Assembly: GCA_016704465.1 (NCBI GenBank)
Contig: JADJAD010000004.1
Span: 124,001-188,000, forward strand
DNA from: Gemmatimonadota bacterium
Lineage (GTDB): Bacteria > Gemmatimonadota > Gemmatimonadetes > Gemmatimonadales > Gemmatimonadaceae
Reading direction: 5' to 3'
Length of the DNA stretch: 64,000 nucleotides
The translations under genes and the position numbers were made by a program. Of this stretch, positions 20,017-29,704 are shown piece by piece (the stretch's first letter is position 1; every line of letters starts with the position of its first letter). A model generated the notes under the pieces. The model searched no databases. It was not told the DNA's origin and saw only the letters and a list, made by a program, of their open reading frames with translations.

Positions 20017-23000
20017 TTAGTAGCCGAGTTCCAGCATGACGGTGAACGTGCGGTACGAGGGATAGGTGAAGTAGTCCACTCGATAGCCGAACGGATTGCC
20101 ACCGCCGGGGCCTGCGACGTCCGGGTCGTAGCCGGAGTAGCTCGTCGACGTCCACAGGTTGCGGCCGACGATGCCGATGCGGGTGTTGCTCAGCCCTCCC
20201 ATTCCGAACTTCGCCATCCAGGACTTCGGTACCGCGAGGTTCACCGACAGTTCGCGGAGGCGGAGGTATGTCCCGTTCTCGACGAAGTAGTCGTTGGAAT
20301 CGAAGTTGTTGTAGAAGGTCGAGTAGTACGACGTGGGCTTGCGCTCGGCCTCCGGCTTGTCGCGCTGGTCGATGGCTGCGTCACGCAGCTCGTTGAACGG
20401 CCACTGGCGGGTGTAGTTGTAGATCTCGCCCCCCTTCACCCAGTTGAGCTGGGCGCCGATGCTGAGCACCTTCCACTGCACGTTGGAGCCGAAGCCGAGA
20501 TTGAAGTCGGGATTCACGTCCCCGATCTCCATCAGCGTTGTCCCGTCTTCCTGGACGTACTTGAGCGGCACCTCGTTCATGGTGCGGTGCTGCGACCTCC
20601 GCACATAGAAGCCTTCTTCATTCTTCAGGTAGTCTGCCGCGCTCCCGGTCAGTCCGCCGGCCGCCAGCGTCGTCGCCAGCTGCTGCTCGCTCGTGATCCA
20701 GCGCGAGCCATAGATCACCCCGAACTTCTGCCCCTTGGCAATGCGGAAGATGCGCGTATTCGCATCGCCGGTATCCGGACCCACCAGGAACGGCCCGACG
20801 TTCAGGTCGGTGATCGTCTGGCGGGTGCGGTCGCCGACGACATTCATGCGCCAGAAGAAGTCCTTCTTGGAGAGCAGGACGGCGCCGAGTGCCACTTCAT
20901 GCGTGTAGCCCGACAACTCGCCGGCGTTCCGCCACTGGTTGCGATAGCCCGACGCTGACGATACCGGGACCCGGAGGATCTGGTCGCTGGTCACCTTGTC
21001 GGAGTAGCTGTACTCGAAGGTGAAGTTGGTCAGGAAGTTCACGTTGACGCCGTATTCCATCTCCTTCGAGAGGGCCGGGCGCAGGTCCGGATTGCCTAAC
21101 GTGATCTTCTGGGGGCTACCGCCGGAGACCGAGAGCACCTCGTACTGGGCGTTGAAGATCGGGCGCAGCCCGGCGGTGCCGTACGACGCGCGCAGCTTCA
21201 ACTCGTCGATGCCGGGGAGCTTGATGTCCTCGGTGACGCGCCACACGCCGGAGAGGCGATAGTAGTTCGCCGTGCGCTGGTCGGCGCCGAAGAGCGACGA
21301 CTGGTCGCGCCGGATGAGGGCGTCGACGATGTAGCGATCCTTGATGTCGAACGTGGTAACGGCGAACAGGTTCTGGTTGCGGATGATCTCGGTCCCGGAT
21401 CCCGGCTGGATCGGGAAGCTCGGGTCACGCGACGCGGCCGAGAACTCCGGGACGCGCGGCACGGTCAGCGCGGTCGCCTCCACCTCGACGAACGAGTTGG
21501 TCTGGTCTTCCATGACCCAGGCCAGCTTGCTGGTGTTGGCGAGCCAGCTGGTGAGCTGGCGCACGGAGGTGAGCGTCGCGCCCAGGTTCATGGCCCGATC
21601 GCTGCGCGACTGCTGATACAGCGAGCCCTTGTCGGCCAGACCCGTCGAGTTGAGGAAACCGGTGGGACGGAACGACTTGTAGTTCCGTGCCGACTGGTCG
21701 TAGTTGACGTTCCCCTCGGCCGTGAGCCACAGCACCGGGCGATACCGCAGCTTGAATGTCCCCGTGAACCGGTCGCGCCCGTTGCTCGTTTCCGCGTTGT
21801 TCAGCGCATAGAGCGGGTTGGCGAGGTTTCCCGACGCCGGGGGCTGCTTGATGTTGGCGTTGTACGGCGACCCGTCGGCGTTCGGCGACGTCAGGTCGAT
21901 GTTCGGCTCGAGGAAACGCAGTCCGAAGAAGATGTCGGCCGACCCTTCCGCCTGATCGGCCGTCGACCGTCCGTAGAATGCCCCAACCTGATAGTCGACC
22001 TTGTCGCTCATCGACTGGTCCAGATTCAATCGGAAGTTCTGTCGGCTGAAGCCGCTGAGCAGGTTGAGCACGCCGGTCTCCTTCGTATTCTGGAAGGAGG
22101 CATTGTAGTTCAGGTTGCCGCGACGCTGGCCGACCGAGACGTAGTTCGTCATGAACTCGCCATTCCGGAAGACCTGGTCCCCCTGGTTGAAGAGGACGGG
22201 GTAGTCGTTGTCGGAGATCCCGTCCGCCTCGGTGACCCGGTTGCCCTCAGTATCCAGCTTGAACGAGCCGTCGGCGTTGACCTCGTAGTTGTGCGACGTG
22301 TTGCCAGGAATGAAGCGCGGGAGCTGGCTCCTGCCATACTCGTTGCGCACCTGCACGACGGTCTGGCCCTCGGCCAGGTTGGCGCCGCGCTTGGTGAAGA
22401 TCTGCACGACGCCGTTGGCGGCATCGGAGCCGTAGAGTGAGCTCGCCGCGGCGCCCTTGATGACCTCGATGCGCTCAATGTCCTCGGCGTTGATGTCCGC
22501 GAGGCCCAGTCGGGTGATCGTGCCGTCAACGATGACGAGTGGGTCCTGTCGACCGGTGAGCGATGTGGCCGAGCGTAGGCGAATGGCCGGCGCGTCGCCG
22601 GGCTGCCCGCTGGTGCTCACGACGCTGGCGCCGGCGACCTTGCCGGCCAAGGCAGCAACCGGTGACTGGAACGGCGCATCCTTGATCGCGCTGTTGTCCA
22701 CCACGGACACCGAGAAGGCTGTCTTCTGCTGCGAGGTGGCGTCGGACACGCCGGTCACGACCACCTGCTCGAGCGACAGCACGTCGCGCTCCAGCTCGAA
22801 ATCCTTGTCGACACGTCCGGCGACGAGGGTGACCGCCATGCGCTTCGGCTTGTACCCGATGTAGCGCACGACCATGGTGACCGACCGCCCCGCAGTGCGC
22901 CCGACATCCAGGGTGAAGGAGTACCGGCCGTCGATGCCGGTGATAGAACCGACGCCGAGTTCCGGAATACCGACGCTGGCGCCACCGAGCGGACCAGCGA

Positions 23001-23118
23001 TGGATGAAACCGTTCCGGCGAATACCGCGTCTTGAGCGTGTGCCGCCGGCGCGCTCGCACCGAGCGCGACAGCGGCGCCTGCGACTGCCACGATCTGTCG
23101 AACCAAACTTCGTTGCAT
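20017..23118 (-). CDS. SusC/RagA-type TonB-linked outer-membrane receptor
   Basis: 1033 residues with a cleavable signal peptide ending AHAQ. Residues about 30-110 form the carboxypeptidase-D regulatory-like domain of the SusC family (FAGTVSSIAGPLGGASV, GIDGRYSFTLD). A plug domain follows (VVVTGVSDATSQQK, AIRLRSATSLTGRQDPLVIVDGT, DIERIEVIKGAAASSLYGSDAANGVV), and then a long 22-strand-type barrel ending in Tyr (TVMLELGY). It should import a large ligand using TonB energy, with the downstream SusD-like lipoprotein as its lid. A divergent plug-domain protein gene begins about 270 bases upstream, so the intervening region probably carries both promoters. Confidence 0.95.
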   Translation of the reverse strand: MQRSLVRQIVAVAGAAVALGASAPAAHAQDAVFAGTVSSIAGPLGGASVGIPELGVGSITGIDGRYSFTLDVGRTAGRSVTMVVRYIGYKPKRMAVTLVAGRVDKDFELERDVLSLEQVVVTGVSDATSQQKTAFSVSVVDNSAIKDAPFQSPVAALAGKVAGASVVSTSGQPGDAPAIRLRSATSLTGRQDPLVIVDGTITRLGLADINAEDIERIEVIKGAAASSLYGSDAANGVVQIFTKRGANLAEGQTVVQVRNEYGRSQLPRFIPGNTSHNYEVNADGSFKLDTEGNRVTEADGISDNDYPVLFNQGDQVFRNGEFMTNYVSVGQRRGNLNYNASFQNTKETGVLNLLSGFSRQNFRLNLDQSMSDKVDYQVGAFYGRSTADQAEGSADIFFGLRFLEPNIDLTSPNADGSPYNANIKQPPASGNLANPLYALNNAETSNGRDRFTGTFKLRYRPVLWLTAEGNVNYDQSARNYKSFRPTGFLNSTGLADKGSLYQQSRSDRAMNLGATLTSVRQLTSWLANTSKLAWVMEDQTNSFVEVEATALTVPRVPEFSAASRDPSFPIQPGSGTEIIRNQNLFAVTTFDIKDRYIVDALIRRDQSSLFGADQRTANYYRLSGVWRVTEDIKLPGIDELKLRASYGTAGLRPIFNAQYEVLSVSGGSPQKITLGNPDLRPALSKEMEYGVNVNFLTNFTFEYSYSDKVTSDQILRVPVSSASGYRNQWRNAGELSGYTHEVALGAVLLSKKDFFWRMNVVGDRTRQTITDLNVGPFLVGPDTGDANTRIFRIAKGQKFGVIYGSRWITSEQQLATTLAAGGLTGSAADYLKNEEGFYVRRSQHRTMNEVPLKYVQEDGTTLMEIGDVNPDFNLGFGSNVQWKVLSIGAQLNWVKGGEIYNYTRQWPFNELRDAAIDQRDKPEAERKPTSYYSTFYNNFDSNDYFVENGTYLRLRELSVNLAVPKSWMAKFGMGGLSNTRIGIVGRNLWTSTSYSGYDPDVAGPGGGNPFGYRVDYFTYPSYRTFTVMLELGY

Positions 23119-23351
23119 AGGAGAATCCTCTCCGAGCGGGGGGGGTGCTGGGGAGCTGCGTCAGACCGGAATACAACGCATCGATGGCGGCGCGATCAGT
23201 ACCCTGCACGCAGCCGCCAATTCTGTCACGTCGTATTCACACTGGTATAGCGCAACGCGCCATTATGGTGCGAGCTGGAGCGTCCCGCAATGCCGCGCAC
23301 CCGTTCCAACGGGTAGACAGTCGTGCAAGGAAGTTGCAAAGTCGGCTCATC

Positions 23352-23371
23352 GGGATACGAATCGGTATCCC
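23352..23371. promoter_or_regulatory. Inverted repeat in the susC / plug-protein divergent region
   Basis: GGGATAC and GTATCCC flank the six bases GAATCG, 21 bases before the ATG at 23392. The arms are perfect and far less GC-rich than the surroundings. It may be an operator or a leader hairpin for the plug protein gene. The role is inferred from position only. Confidence 0.4.
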
Positions 23372-23391
23372 CGCGCCTACGGGTTGACGCC

Positions 23392-24162
23392 ATGATTCGC
23401 AGAATGCCGCTCGGACTCCTCCTCTTTGCATCGCTCGTGCTCGCGAGCAGCGACGCCCGAGCCCAGAAGGGATCTGCTCAGCTCTTCGGCTCGGTCGTGA
23501 ACCGCAGGACCCAAGGCGCCATCGTCGGGACCCGGATCGTTCACGTGGGCGATGGACGGCTCGTGGTGAGTGATTCCTTTGGCTACTACCGATTTCACGA
23601 TCTCGCCGCGGGTCTCGTGCGCTTTCGCGTGCAGGCACCAGGCTACCCGATCGCCACGTTTGTCGTGGCGCTGACCAACGGCGAGCGCATGGAGCGCGAC
23701 ATCGAGCTTGATTCGCTGCCAGATGGAGCGGGCGCGGCGGCCCAGCCGCTGCCCGAGGTCGCCGTCGAAGCGGCCCCGTCGCTCGGACGCCGCTATGCCG
23801 ACTTCGAGCGGCGTCGATCTCATGGGCGCGGTCAGTACCTCACGCGCGCCGACATCGAGATGACCGGGGCGGGCACGCTGCAGGACGCCGTGCGCAACTT
23901 GCGCGGCGTCAACTTCGACTGCTCGGGGTCGGGGTGCTCCATCCGCATGGCGCGCGCCCCCATGCGTTGCCTTCCCGAGTACATCGTGGACGAACGCGTC
24001 GATAACCTGTTCGGACCGACCGTCCCCGTGCGCGACATCGAGGCGATCGAACTGTACACGGGGCCGTCCGAGGTACCGGGGGAGTTCGCCGGCCGCAACG
24101 CGGGGTGCGGCGTCATCGTGATCTGGACGCGCTCGGGTCCGCCCCGCCGGCGCGGCAGTTGA
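23392..24162 (+). CDS. Secreted plug-domain protein without a beta-barrel
   Basis: 256 residues from ATG 23392 (MIRRMPLGLLLFAS), with a signal peptide ending near DARAQ. Residues about 25-110 form a carboxypeptidase-regulatory-like fold (LFGSVVNRRTQGAIVGTRIVHV, YYRFHDLAAGLVRFRVQAPGY). The second half is a TonB-receptor plug domain (YLTRADIEMTGAGTLQDAVRNLRGVN, then EYIVDERVDNLF, IEAIELYTGPSEVPGEFA, NAGCGVIVIWTR). It stops where a barrel should begin, and no frameshifted barrel follows. Three or four Cys residues may form disulfides. It is divergent from susC. The plug-TonB protein at 42054 has the same plug architecture. Function unknown; a soluble periplasmic partner of TonB systems is possible. 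Confidence 0.7.
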   Translation: MIRRMPLGLLLFASLVLASSDARAQKGSAQLFGSVVNRRTQGAIVGTRIVHVGDGRLVVSDSFGYYRFHDLAAGLVRFRVQAPGYPIATFVVALTNGERMERDIELDSLPDGAGAAAQPLPEVAVEAAPSLGRRYADFERRRSHGRGQYLTRADIEMTGAGTLQDAVRNLRGVNFDCSGSGCSIRMARAPMRCLPEYIVDERVDNLFGPTVPVRDIEAIELYTGPSEVPGEFAGRNAGCGVIVIWTRSGPPRRRGS

Positions 24163-24291
24163 CCTCGCGATGGCGCCGCGAACGGCAGACGATCGCGTGA
24201 CGCGCGGGCCGCCAGGCATCTCTCCATCCGAAGCGGTCGACCGACACGCGGGCCAACCGCAGCCGCAACTCCGTCACCGCGTGCCGAGTGA

Positions 24292-27200
24292 TTACGGCGC
24301 CTGACGCGCCACCCGAAGCTCCCGCATGCCGGCCGACAGCGGCACGGCCTGCACCTGTCCACCCGGCCACCGTACCTCAACCGAGGTCGCGCCATCGGGG
24401 AGCGCCAGCACGGTGGTGGCGCCATCCGTCGACCAGTAACCGGTGCCGGCGCGCACCTCCCGGACCGGTCCTGCGCGCTCGCCAACCATGACGCGCAGCT
24501 GGGTCCCGATCCCCAGGCGATTGTCCGGACCCGCGTCCACGCGCACACGCACTCCCTGACGCGCGCGCACGTTGCGGAACAGGCGCGTCGCCGCGCCGTT
24601 CTGCGTGACGACGAGGTCGGCCCTGGCATCGCCGTCGTAATCGGCAACGGCAGCGCCCCGCTGGTCTCCGAGGATCTCGATCCCCGATGCCCTGACGCTG
24701 AGCGGGGTGAATCCCCCCGCCCCGTCGCCACGCAGCACCAGTCCGGCCCCGGCGTCGAACCGCATCGTGCCGATCTCGGTGGGAAAGAAGTTCTGGCTGA
24801 GGAAGAGGTCCTCGCGCCCGTCGCCGTCGAAGTCGGCGACGACCGGGGCGCTGGCCGGCGCGAGCTGCGCCAGGGGCGGAAGGGCGCGCGGTTCGAACCG
24901 TGCGCCACGATTGAGGAACAGCGTATGGTCGAACGTCGTGGCGCCGACACGGATCGCCGCGCTCGCAGCATCGCCAAGCACGGTCTGCGCCGTCGCCCGT
25001 GCGTATTCGTCGTAGGACCCGATGCGCGCACGCACGTCGGGCCACGCCACGCCGAGCCGCGAGAGCGATTCGAGCGGATACTCCTCGCCGGTCGCCGAGT
25101 CCCGCTGCGCGAAGAGCAGGCCGAGCGCGCTGCCGAAGCGTGCCACGAACAGTTCGTGCGGCCGCGCCGGGCTCGCGCGCCAGGGGGTGTTGCGTCCCCA
25201 GCTCGTGGCCACGAGGTCGAGTCGGCCGTCACCATCGAAGTCGCCGGCCGTGACGCCGATCCACCGGCTCGCGATGCCCGACAACCCCAGGGACTCGGTC
25301 GCATCGCGCAACTGTCCGTCCACGTTGTGCAGGACGCGCACCGGCCCCCACTCGCTGGTCACGACCAGGTCGCTGCGCCCGTCGCCGGTGAGGTCGGCAA
25401 AGGTCGCGGCGGTCACCATGCCGAGTGCAGCGAGCGACGCGTCGCGCGACGGGTCGGGGTCGAACCCCCCGTCGCGATTGCCGCGATACAGGTGCGAACG
25501 TCCCGGCAGCGGCCACGCGCCCGGCACCAGCCGGGCGCCGACGAAGAGGTCCGGAATCCCGTCGCCATCCACGTCGCCTAACGCGACCGGACCCGTCATC
25601 GCCGAGTCACCACCGACCACGGTGCGGGCACCGCCGGGCCGCGCCGCACGCACCGGCCACGCGACGACGGATGGAATCGCCGTCGCGTCGGCAGCGGGGG
25701 GGGCCTCGTAGTTGGACTGCGACGAGACGACGGACACGATGCCGTCGCGCACGACCGCGACGAGTCCGCCCAGGTCGCCGGCGACCGCCGTGCCGTCGGC
25801 GCGCACGAAGCCCGCGGGAAGGTTCCGCAGCACGCTCAGCCCCGCTCCCTTGCCGTTGCCAACCACCAGGTCCTCTCGCCCGTCCTGGTCCACGTCGACC
25901 CAGGCAACACCGGGGCCCAACTGCGAGAAGCGATTCGGCAGCAACGGCTGCCGCGCAAAATCGTCGAACAGCGTCTCGACGTGTCGGTGACCGCCGAGGC
26001 GCGCCGTCGCATCGCTGAACAGCGCGCTGGCCGAGCTGTCGATGGCGGCCCACGACGTGGGCGGCGCCGTCGCCCCCGACTCGGCGATCTCGTACAGGCG
26101 GTTCGGGCGGGCGCCGCTGATGACCGATCGTCGTCCGGTCCGCCAGCGCACCTCGATGGTCAGCAGGGTGTCGGTCCCGGCGGCGAACGCGAGTAGCGGG
26201 TCGCTTCCCGACAGGTAACTCCCCCCCTCGCCGACCTCGCGCGACTGCGCCGGCAGCGATGGGGCACGCACCGTGACGAGCGCGCCGATCCCGCGGGTGT
26301 TGGGGCGCGTGCCCGCCAGGCGCACGGCGACACGCGGTGCCGTGGACTCGCTGCGATACAGCACCGGGGGCTCGCCCAGGCGGGTCACGACGGGGTCGAG
26401 GTCACCGTCCCCATCGAAATCGGCCAGGGCGATGCCGTGGGCGATGGCCGAATCGGCGCCGAACTGCCAGGCCGACGATCGGTCGGTGAAGGTCACGTCG
26501 CCGTTGTTTCGCAGCGCGCGGCTGGGGACGGCGAGCCGTGGGAACTGTCCCTGTTCGCGGTTCCACGCGATGCGCGGGAAGGCGTTGCGGATGCGGTCGA
26601 ACGTGTCGGCGTCGCGCACGTCCCACCGATGGCCAACCGCGAGCAGCAGGTCCTCGTATCCGTCCAGGTCGACATCGGTGAACGCCGAGCCCCAGGTCCA
26701 GTCGGTCGCCGCCACGCCGGCGAAGTCCGCCACCTGCGCCCATGTGCCATCGCCGCGCCCCAGCTGCAACGTATTGCGCATCCACTGCGCGCGGTCGTCG
26801 GACTCGCCGATGGTCTTGCGCAACGGCGTGTGGGTCGGAATCTGCCGCTGCCGCGATGCCAGCGTGGGACTCAGCATGTCGGCCGTGAAGAAGTCGACCG
26901 CCCCGTCCCGGTTCACGTCGGCGAAGTCCACGGACATGCAGGTGTTGCTGGTCGCACGAACCGCCAGCCTCGGGACGAGCTGGAACGCCCCCGAGCCATC
27001 GTTCAGCCAGAACTGGTCCGGATCCTCGAAGTCGTTGCACACGTACAGGTCGGGGGCGCCGTCGCCATTGACGTCGTGGAAGCGCGCCGACAGCGAGAAG
27101 TAGTCGGGGGACTCCGTGAGCGGGGTGCCGGACTCGTCGCGCCATCGCGGACCAAAGGTGGGTTGCGCCTGGAACCGCCCCGTCCCGTCGTTCAGGAAGA

Positions 27201-27996
27201 ACAGGTCGCGCTCCGCGCGCTGCGATCGCACGATCCCGCCGAGGTCGGGGCGATCCTCGATGCGATACTCGTGCGCCCATTCGGGGAGCACCTGGAACTG
27301 TCCGCCGATGCGCTTCACCACCTGGTCGAAGGCACGCGCTTGCGGCGGGTAGGCATCGAGCGCATTGCGCCGCTTGTACGTGGCGACATACAGGTCGAGG
27401 TCTCCGTCTCCCTCGACATCGGCAAGCGTCAGCGTGGTGGCGGCGAAGCCTGCCTCGAGCCCGCTGCCGGCGGTGATGTCGGTGAAGCGCCCCGTCCCGT
27501 CGTTCTGCAACAGGAGGAGTGGCCCGCCGAGCGTCCCCACGACGAGGTCAGGATCGCCATCGCCATCGACATCGGCAAAGGTGGCGCTGGTGGTGGCGCG
27601 CCCGGCCAGGTCGATGCCGCTCGCCGACGTCACGTCGGCGAACTTCATCCCGCCCTCGTTGCGATAGAGTGCGGCGGGGACCTCGAGCGAGGGGAGGAAC
27701 AGGTCCACACGCCCGTCGCCGTCCACGTCTGCCGCGGCGGCGCCCGCACCGATCAGCAGGTTCCGGTTGGCGAGCGCGTGCTCGTCATCCACCACATTGG
27801 CGTGCGTGATACCCGTGGTGCCGGACAAGAGCGGCGTGTATCCGTCCCGGCCGCGTCGCGGCAGATCCAGTGCCCGCCAGCGGTACCCCTCCTCGGCGTG
27901 CCATGACGTATCAACCACCCCGACGCACGACGTCACGAGCGCGCACACCGCCAGGAACAGCGCGAAGCGCCAGCCAATCGCCAGTGAGGAGACCAC
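24292..27996 (-). CDS. CRTAC1-type FG-GAP/VCBS lipoprotein with two ASPIC/UnbV modules
   Basis: 1234 residues, with a GTG start at 27996 and a lipoprotein leader with lipobox VTSC. It is built almost entirely of integrin-like calcium-binding repeats (ADVDGDGRVDLFLPS, ADVDGDGDPDLVVG, DVNGDGAPDLYVCNDF, ADFDGDGREDLFLSQ). The first half ends in an ASPIC/UnbV-like region (GALVTVRAPSL, LLTIEVRWRTGRRSV). The second half ends in another (LGIGTQLRVM, GATSVEVRWPGGQVQAV). This doubles the usual CRTAC1 length of about 550 residues. It should be an exported beta-propeller binding calcium. It starts 41 bases after the haloperoxidase gene on the same strand, so they form an operon; the pairing suggests a joint role in surface oxidative chemistry or polymer handling, which is inference. 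Confidence 0.85.
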   Translation of the reverse strand: MVSSLAIGWRFALFLAVCALVTSCVGVVDTSWHAEEGYRWRALDLPRRGRDGYTPLLSGTTGITHANVVDDEHALANRNLLIGAGAAAADVDGDGRVDLFLPSLEVPAALYRNEGGMKFADVTSASGIDLAGRATTSATFADVDGDGDPDLVVGTLGGPLLLLQNDGTGRFTDITAGSGLEAGFAATTLTLADVEGDGDLDLYVATYKRRNALDAYPPQARAFDQVVKRIGGQFQVLPEWAHEYRIEDRPDLGGIVRSQRAERDLFFLNDGTGRFQAQPTFGPRWRDESGTPLTESPDYFSLSARFHDVNGDGAPDLYVCNDFEDPDQFWLNDGSGAFQLVPRLAVRATSNTCMSVDFADVNRDGAVDFFTADMLSPTLASRQRQIPTHTPLRKTIGESDDRAQWMRNTLQLGRGDGTWAQVADFAGVAATDWTWGSAFTDVDLDGYEDLLLAVGHRWDVRDADTFDRIRNAFPRIAWNREQGQFPRLAVPSRALRNNGDVTFTDRSSAWQFGADSAIAHGIALADFDGDGDLDPVVTRLGEPPVLYRSESTAPRVAVRLAGTRPNTRGIGALVTVRAPSLPAQSREVGEGGSYLSGSDPLLAFAAGTDTLLTIEVRWRTGRRSVISGARPNRLYEIAESGATAPPTSWAAIDSSASALFSDATARLGGHRHVETLFDDFARQPLLPNRFSQLGPGVAWVDVDQDGREDLVVGNGKGAGLSVLRNLPAGFVRADGTAVAGDLGGLVAVVRDGIVSVVSSQSNYEAPPAADATAIPSVVAWPVRAARPGGARTVVGGDSAMTGPVALGDVDGDGIPDLFVGARLVPGAWPLPGRSHLYRGNRDGGFDPDPSRDASLAALGMVTAATFADLTGDGRSDLVVTSEWGPVRVLHNVDGQLRDATESLGLSGIASRWIGVTAGDFDGDGRLDLVATSWGRNTPWRASPARPHELFVARFGSALGLLFAQRDSATGEEYPLESLSRLGVAWPDVRARIGSYDEYARATAQTVLGDAASAAIRVGATTFDHTLFLNRGARFEPRALPPLAQLAPASAPVVADFDGDGREDLFLSQNFFPTEIGTMRFDAGAGLVLRGDGAGGFTPLSVRASGIEILGDQRGAAVADYDGDARADLVVTQNGAATRLFRNVRARQGVRVRVDAGPDNRLGIGTQLRVMVGERAGPVREVRAGTGYWSTDGATTVLALPDGATSVEVRWPGGQVQAVPLSAGMRELRVARQAP

Positions 27997-28036
27997 GGGT
28001 GCGACGTGGTGCGTGATCGCCGCGCCCGGCCCGCGG

Positions 28037-29488
28037 TCATGGAGTCACGGGCCGGGTCTTCAGACGCTCCAACACGCGATTGCCGATGCACACCCCCTGG
28101 TCGATGCCATCGACCACGGCGGGGACGTAGTGCACACCGGCGTAGATGCGCGAGATCGCCACATCGTTGCGGGCCGCGCTGAAGTTGGCGAAGTCGCGCG
28201 GCGGCTGTCCGACATCCACCTGCGTGGAATCGCTGAAGGCGACGGTGTCGCCCACCAGCGCGATCAGGACCTGCACCGCGGCGGCCGACTGCACCGAGTG
28301 CCCCGACGAATATTCCGGGAACGGTGGGGTCGGGATCACGGTGGTGAAGTCCGGGTCGAAGACCCGATGCATGTACGCGACCGGTCGCACGACGAGCGAG
28401 CGGTACTTCTCCTTCCAGCACCCGATGAAGGCATCGGCGATCGCGACCGACGTCAGGGCGAACAGCTCTGCCGCCTGCGGCGCCGACAGGTGGCGACGCG
28501 CGATCATCTGGTTCACGACGCTGATCCAGTGGAAGCCGGGCGTCCCTGTTGCCACCGGGTTGTCGGCCCAGAAGAGCGCGGTCTGCTTCTTCTCGGGCGT
28601 CAGCGCGGCCATCGAGTCAGCAAAGGCGCGCCCCATCTTCCAGAAGTCCGAGCCCGGCGCTTCGGAATAGGCCGGTGGCGCCGGCGGTCGGCACTCGTCG
28701 CCGTCGGCAATGACAAACGGGCGCAGCTCGCCCCAGAACGGCTCGGTGGGGCGCACCGGGTTGAACGTCGGCAGGGTGGTCCCCGCCGAGTTCTTGGGGC
28801 GATTGGAGAAGACGAAGCGCTCGCCGGCGCGCTCGAGGTCCACGGTGACCCCGGGATTGGCGGGCGCCACGAGGTCACTCTCGCCCGACAGCATCAACGG
28901 GATGAACTGATCCTGCGTGACGGTGTTTTCCCATTGGTCGCGCCGCACCGGCGGCGACCAGCTGCGCGTCCGCGTGTCGAAGAAGCCATCCGTAGCGGCC
29001 CACGCGAGGACCGCCGCGCCTAACGTGCGACCGTGCGCCAGCGAGCGATCACGCATCGCGTCGTCCACTCCTGCGGCCGTGCGCCCGGCGACCTGCGCGC
29101 GGGCCAGCGAATCGATCGTGCGGCGGGTGCCGGCAAAGCCATCGCGAAAGAGCGAGTCGAGCACGATACGCTCAGCCTCGGCGGCCACGATCCCGCCGTC
29201 CACCGCTCCATCGGTCGGGACGGGAAGGGTCGCGAGGCCGTTGAGCTGTCCGGCCAGTGTCCGGAGCCCGCTCAACGAGTCGGCCGCGAACCCCTCGTAC
29301 AGCGCGACGGCGCCATACGCCGACACGCGCGCTGCGACCGGGGGGCCGAGTCGCTCGCTGCGCACGAAGGAAAGGGAGGACCGTAGCCACTGCGCGACGT
29401 ACTGCGGGTCGGTGGGGGGGGCGGGCCGCGCGCAGGCGGACAGCGCCAGGAGCGCGATCGCGGCGAGGAACCGACGACGAAGTGTCAT
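28037..29488 (-). CDS. Vanadium-dependent haloperoxidase-like lipoprotein (PAP2 superfamily)
   Basis: 483 residues from ATG 29488 (MTLRRRFLAAIALL), with lipobox LSAC. The vanadate/phosphate-binding motifs of the family are present: the PEYSSGHS block (about residue 392) and the RNDVAISRIYAGVHY block (about residue 446), whose His would bind vanadate. A Lys/Arg-containing first block is probably at KEKYRSLVVRPVAYM. Such enzymes oxidise halides with hydrogen peroxide; some relatives are acid phosphatases, so the activity is not certain. It is the first gene of an operon with the CRTAC1 lipoprotein, and a 22-bp tandem repeat lies 45 bases upstream. Confidence 0.85.
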   Translation of the reverse strand: MTLRRRFLAAIALLALSACARPAPPTDPQYVAQWLRSSLSFVRSERLGPPVAARVSAYGAVALYEGFAADSLSGLRTLAGQLNGLATLPVPTDGAVDGGIVAAEAERIVLDSLFRDGFAGTRRTIDSLARAQVAGRTAAGVDDAMRDRSLAHGRTLGAAVLAWAATDGFFDTRTRSWSPPVRRDQWENTVTQDQFIPLMLSGESDLVAPANPGVTVDLERAGERFVFSNRPKNSAGTTLPTFNPVRPTEPFWGELRPFVIADGDECRPPAPPAYSEAPGSDFWKMGRAFADSMAALTPEKKQTALFWADNPVATGTPGFHWISVVNQMIARRHLSAPQAAELFALTSVAIADAFIGCWKEKYRSLVVRPVAYMHRVFDPDFTTVIPTPPFPEYSSGHSVQSAAAVQVLIALVGDTVAFSDSTQVDVGQPPRDFANFSAARNDVAISRIYAGVHYVPAVVDGIDQGVCIGNRVLERLKTRPVTP

Positions 29489-29533
29489 GAGCCGGTCGGA
29501 GGGAGCGGGATTCTCGAAAGTACCCGGTGCCGA

Positions 29534-29599
29534 GAGGCGCGGCAACGCGCACCCGGAGGCGCGGCAACGCGCACCCGGAGGCGCGGCAACGCGGAAGCG
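29534..29599. repeat. 22-bp tandem repeat before the haloperoxidase gene
   Basis: The unit GAGGCGCGGCAACGCGCACCCG occurs at 29534 and 29556, and a third partial copy diverges after about 16 bases. The array sits in the 216-bp region between the divergent haloperoxidase and DsbA-like genes, where both promoters must lie. Tandem repeats here could change promoter spacing. Confidence 0.85.
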
Positions 29600-29704
29600 C
29601 GACATCGGGGGGGTGGACGCACTATCTTGCGGCTCGCGCGTGGCCGGGATGCCGGGAATTCCCCGATAGTGCCGGCAGATGTGCGCACTGGCCTCGCCCG
29701 ACGC

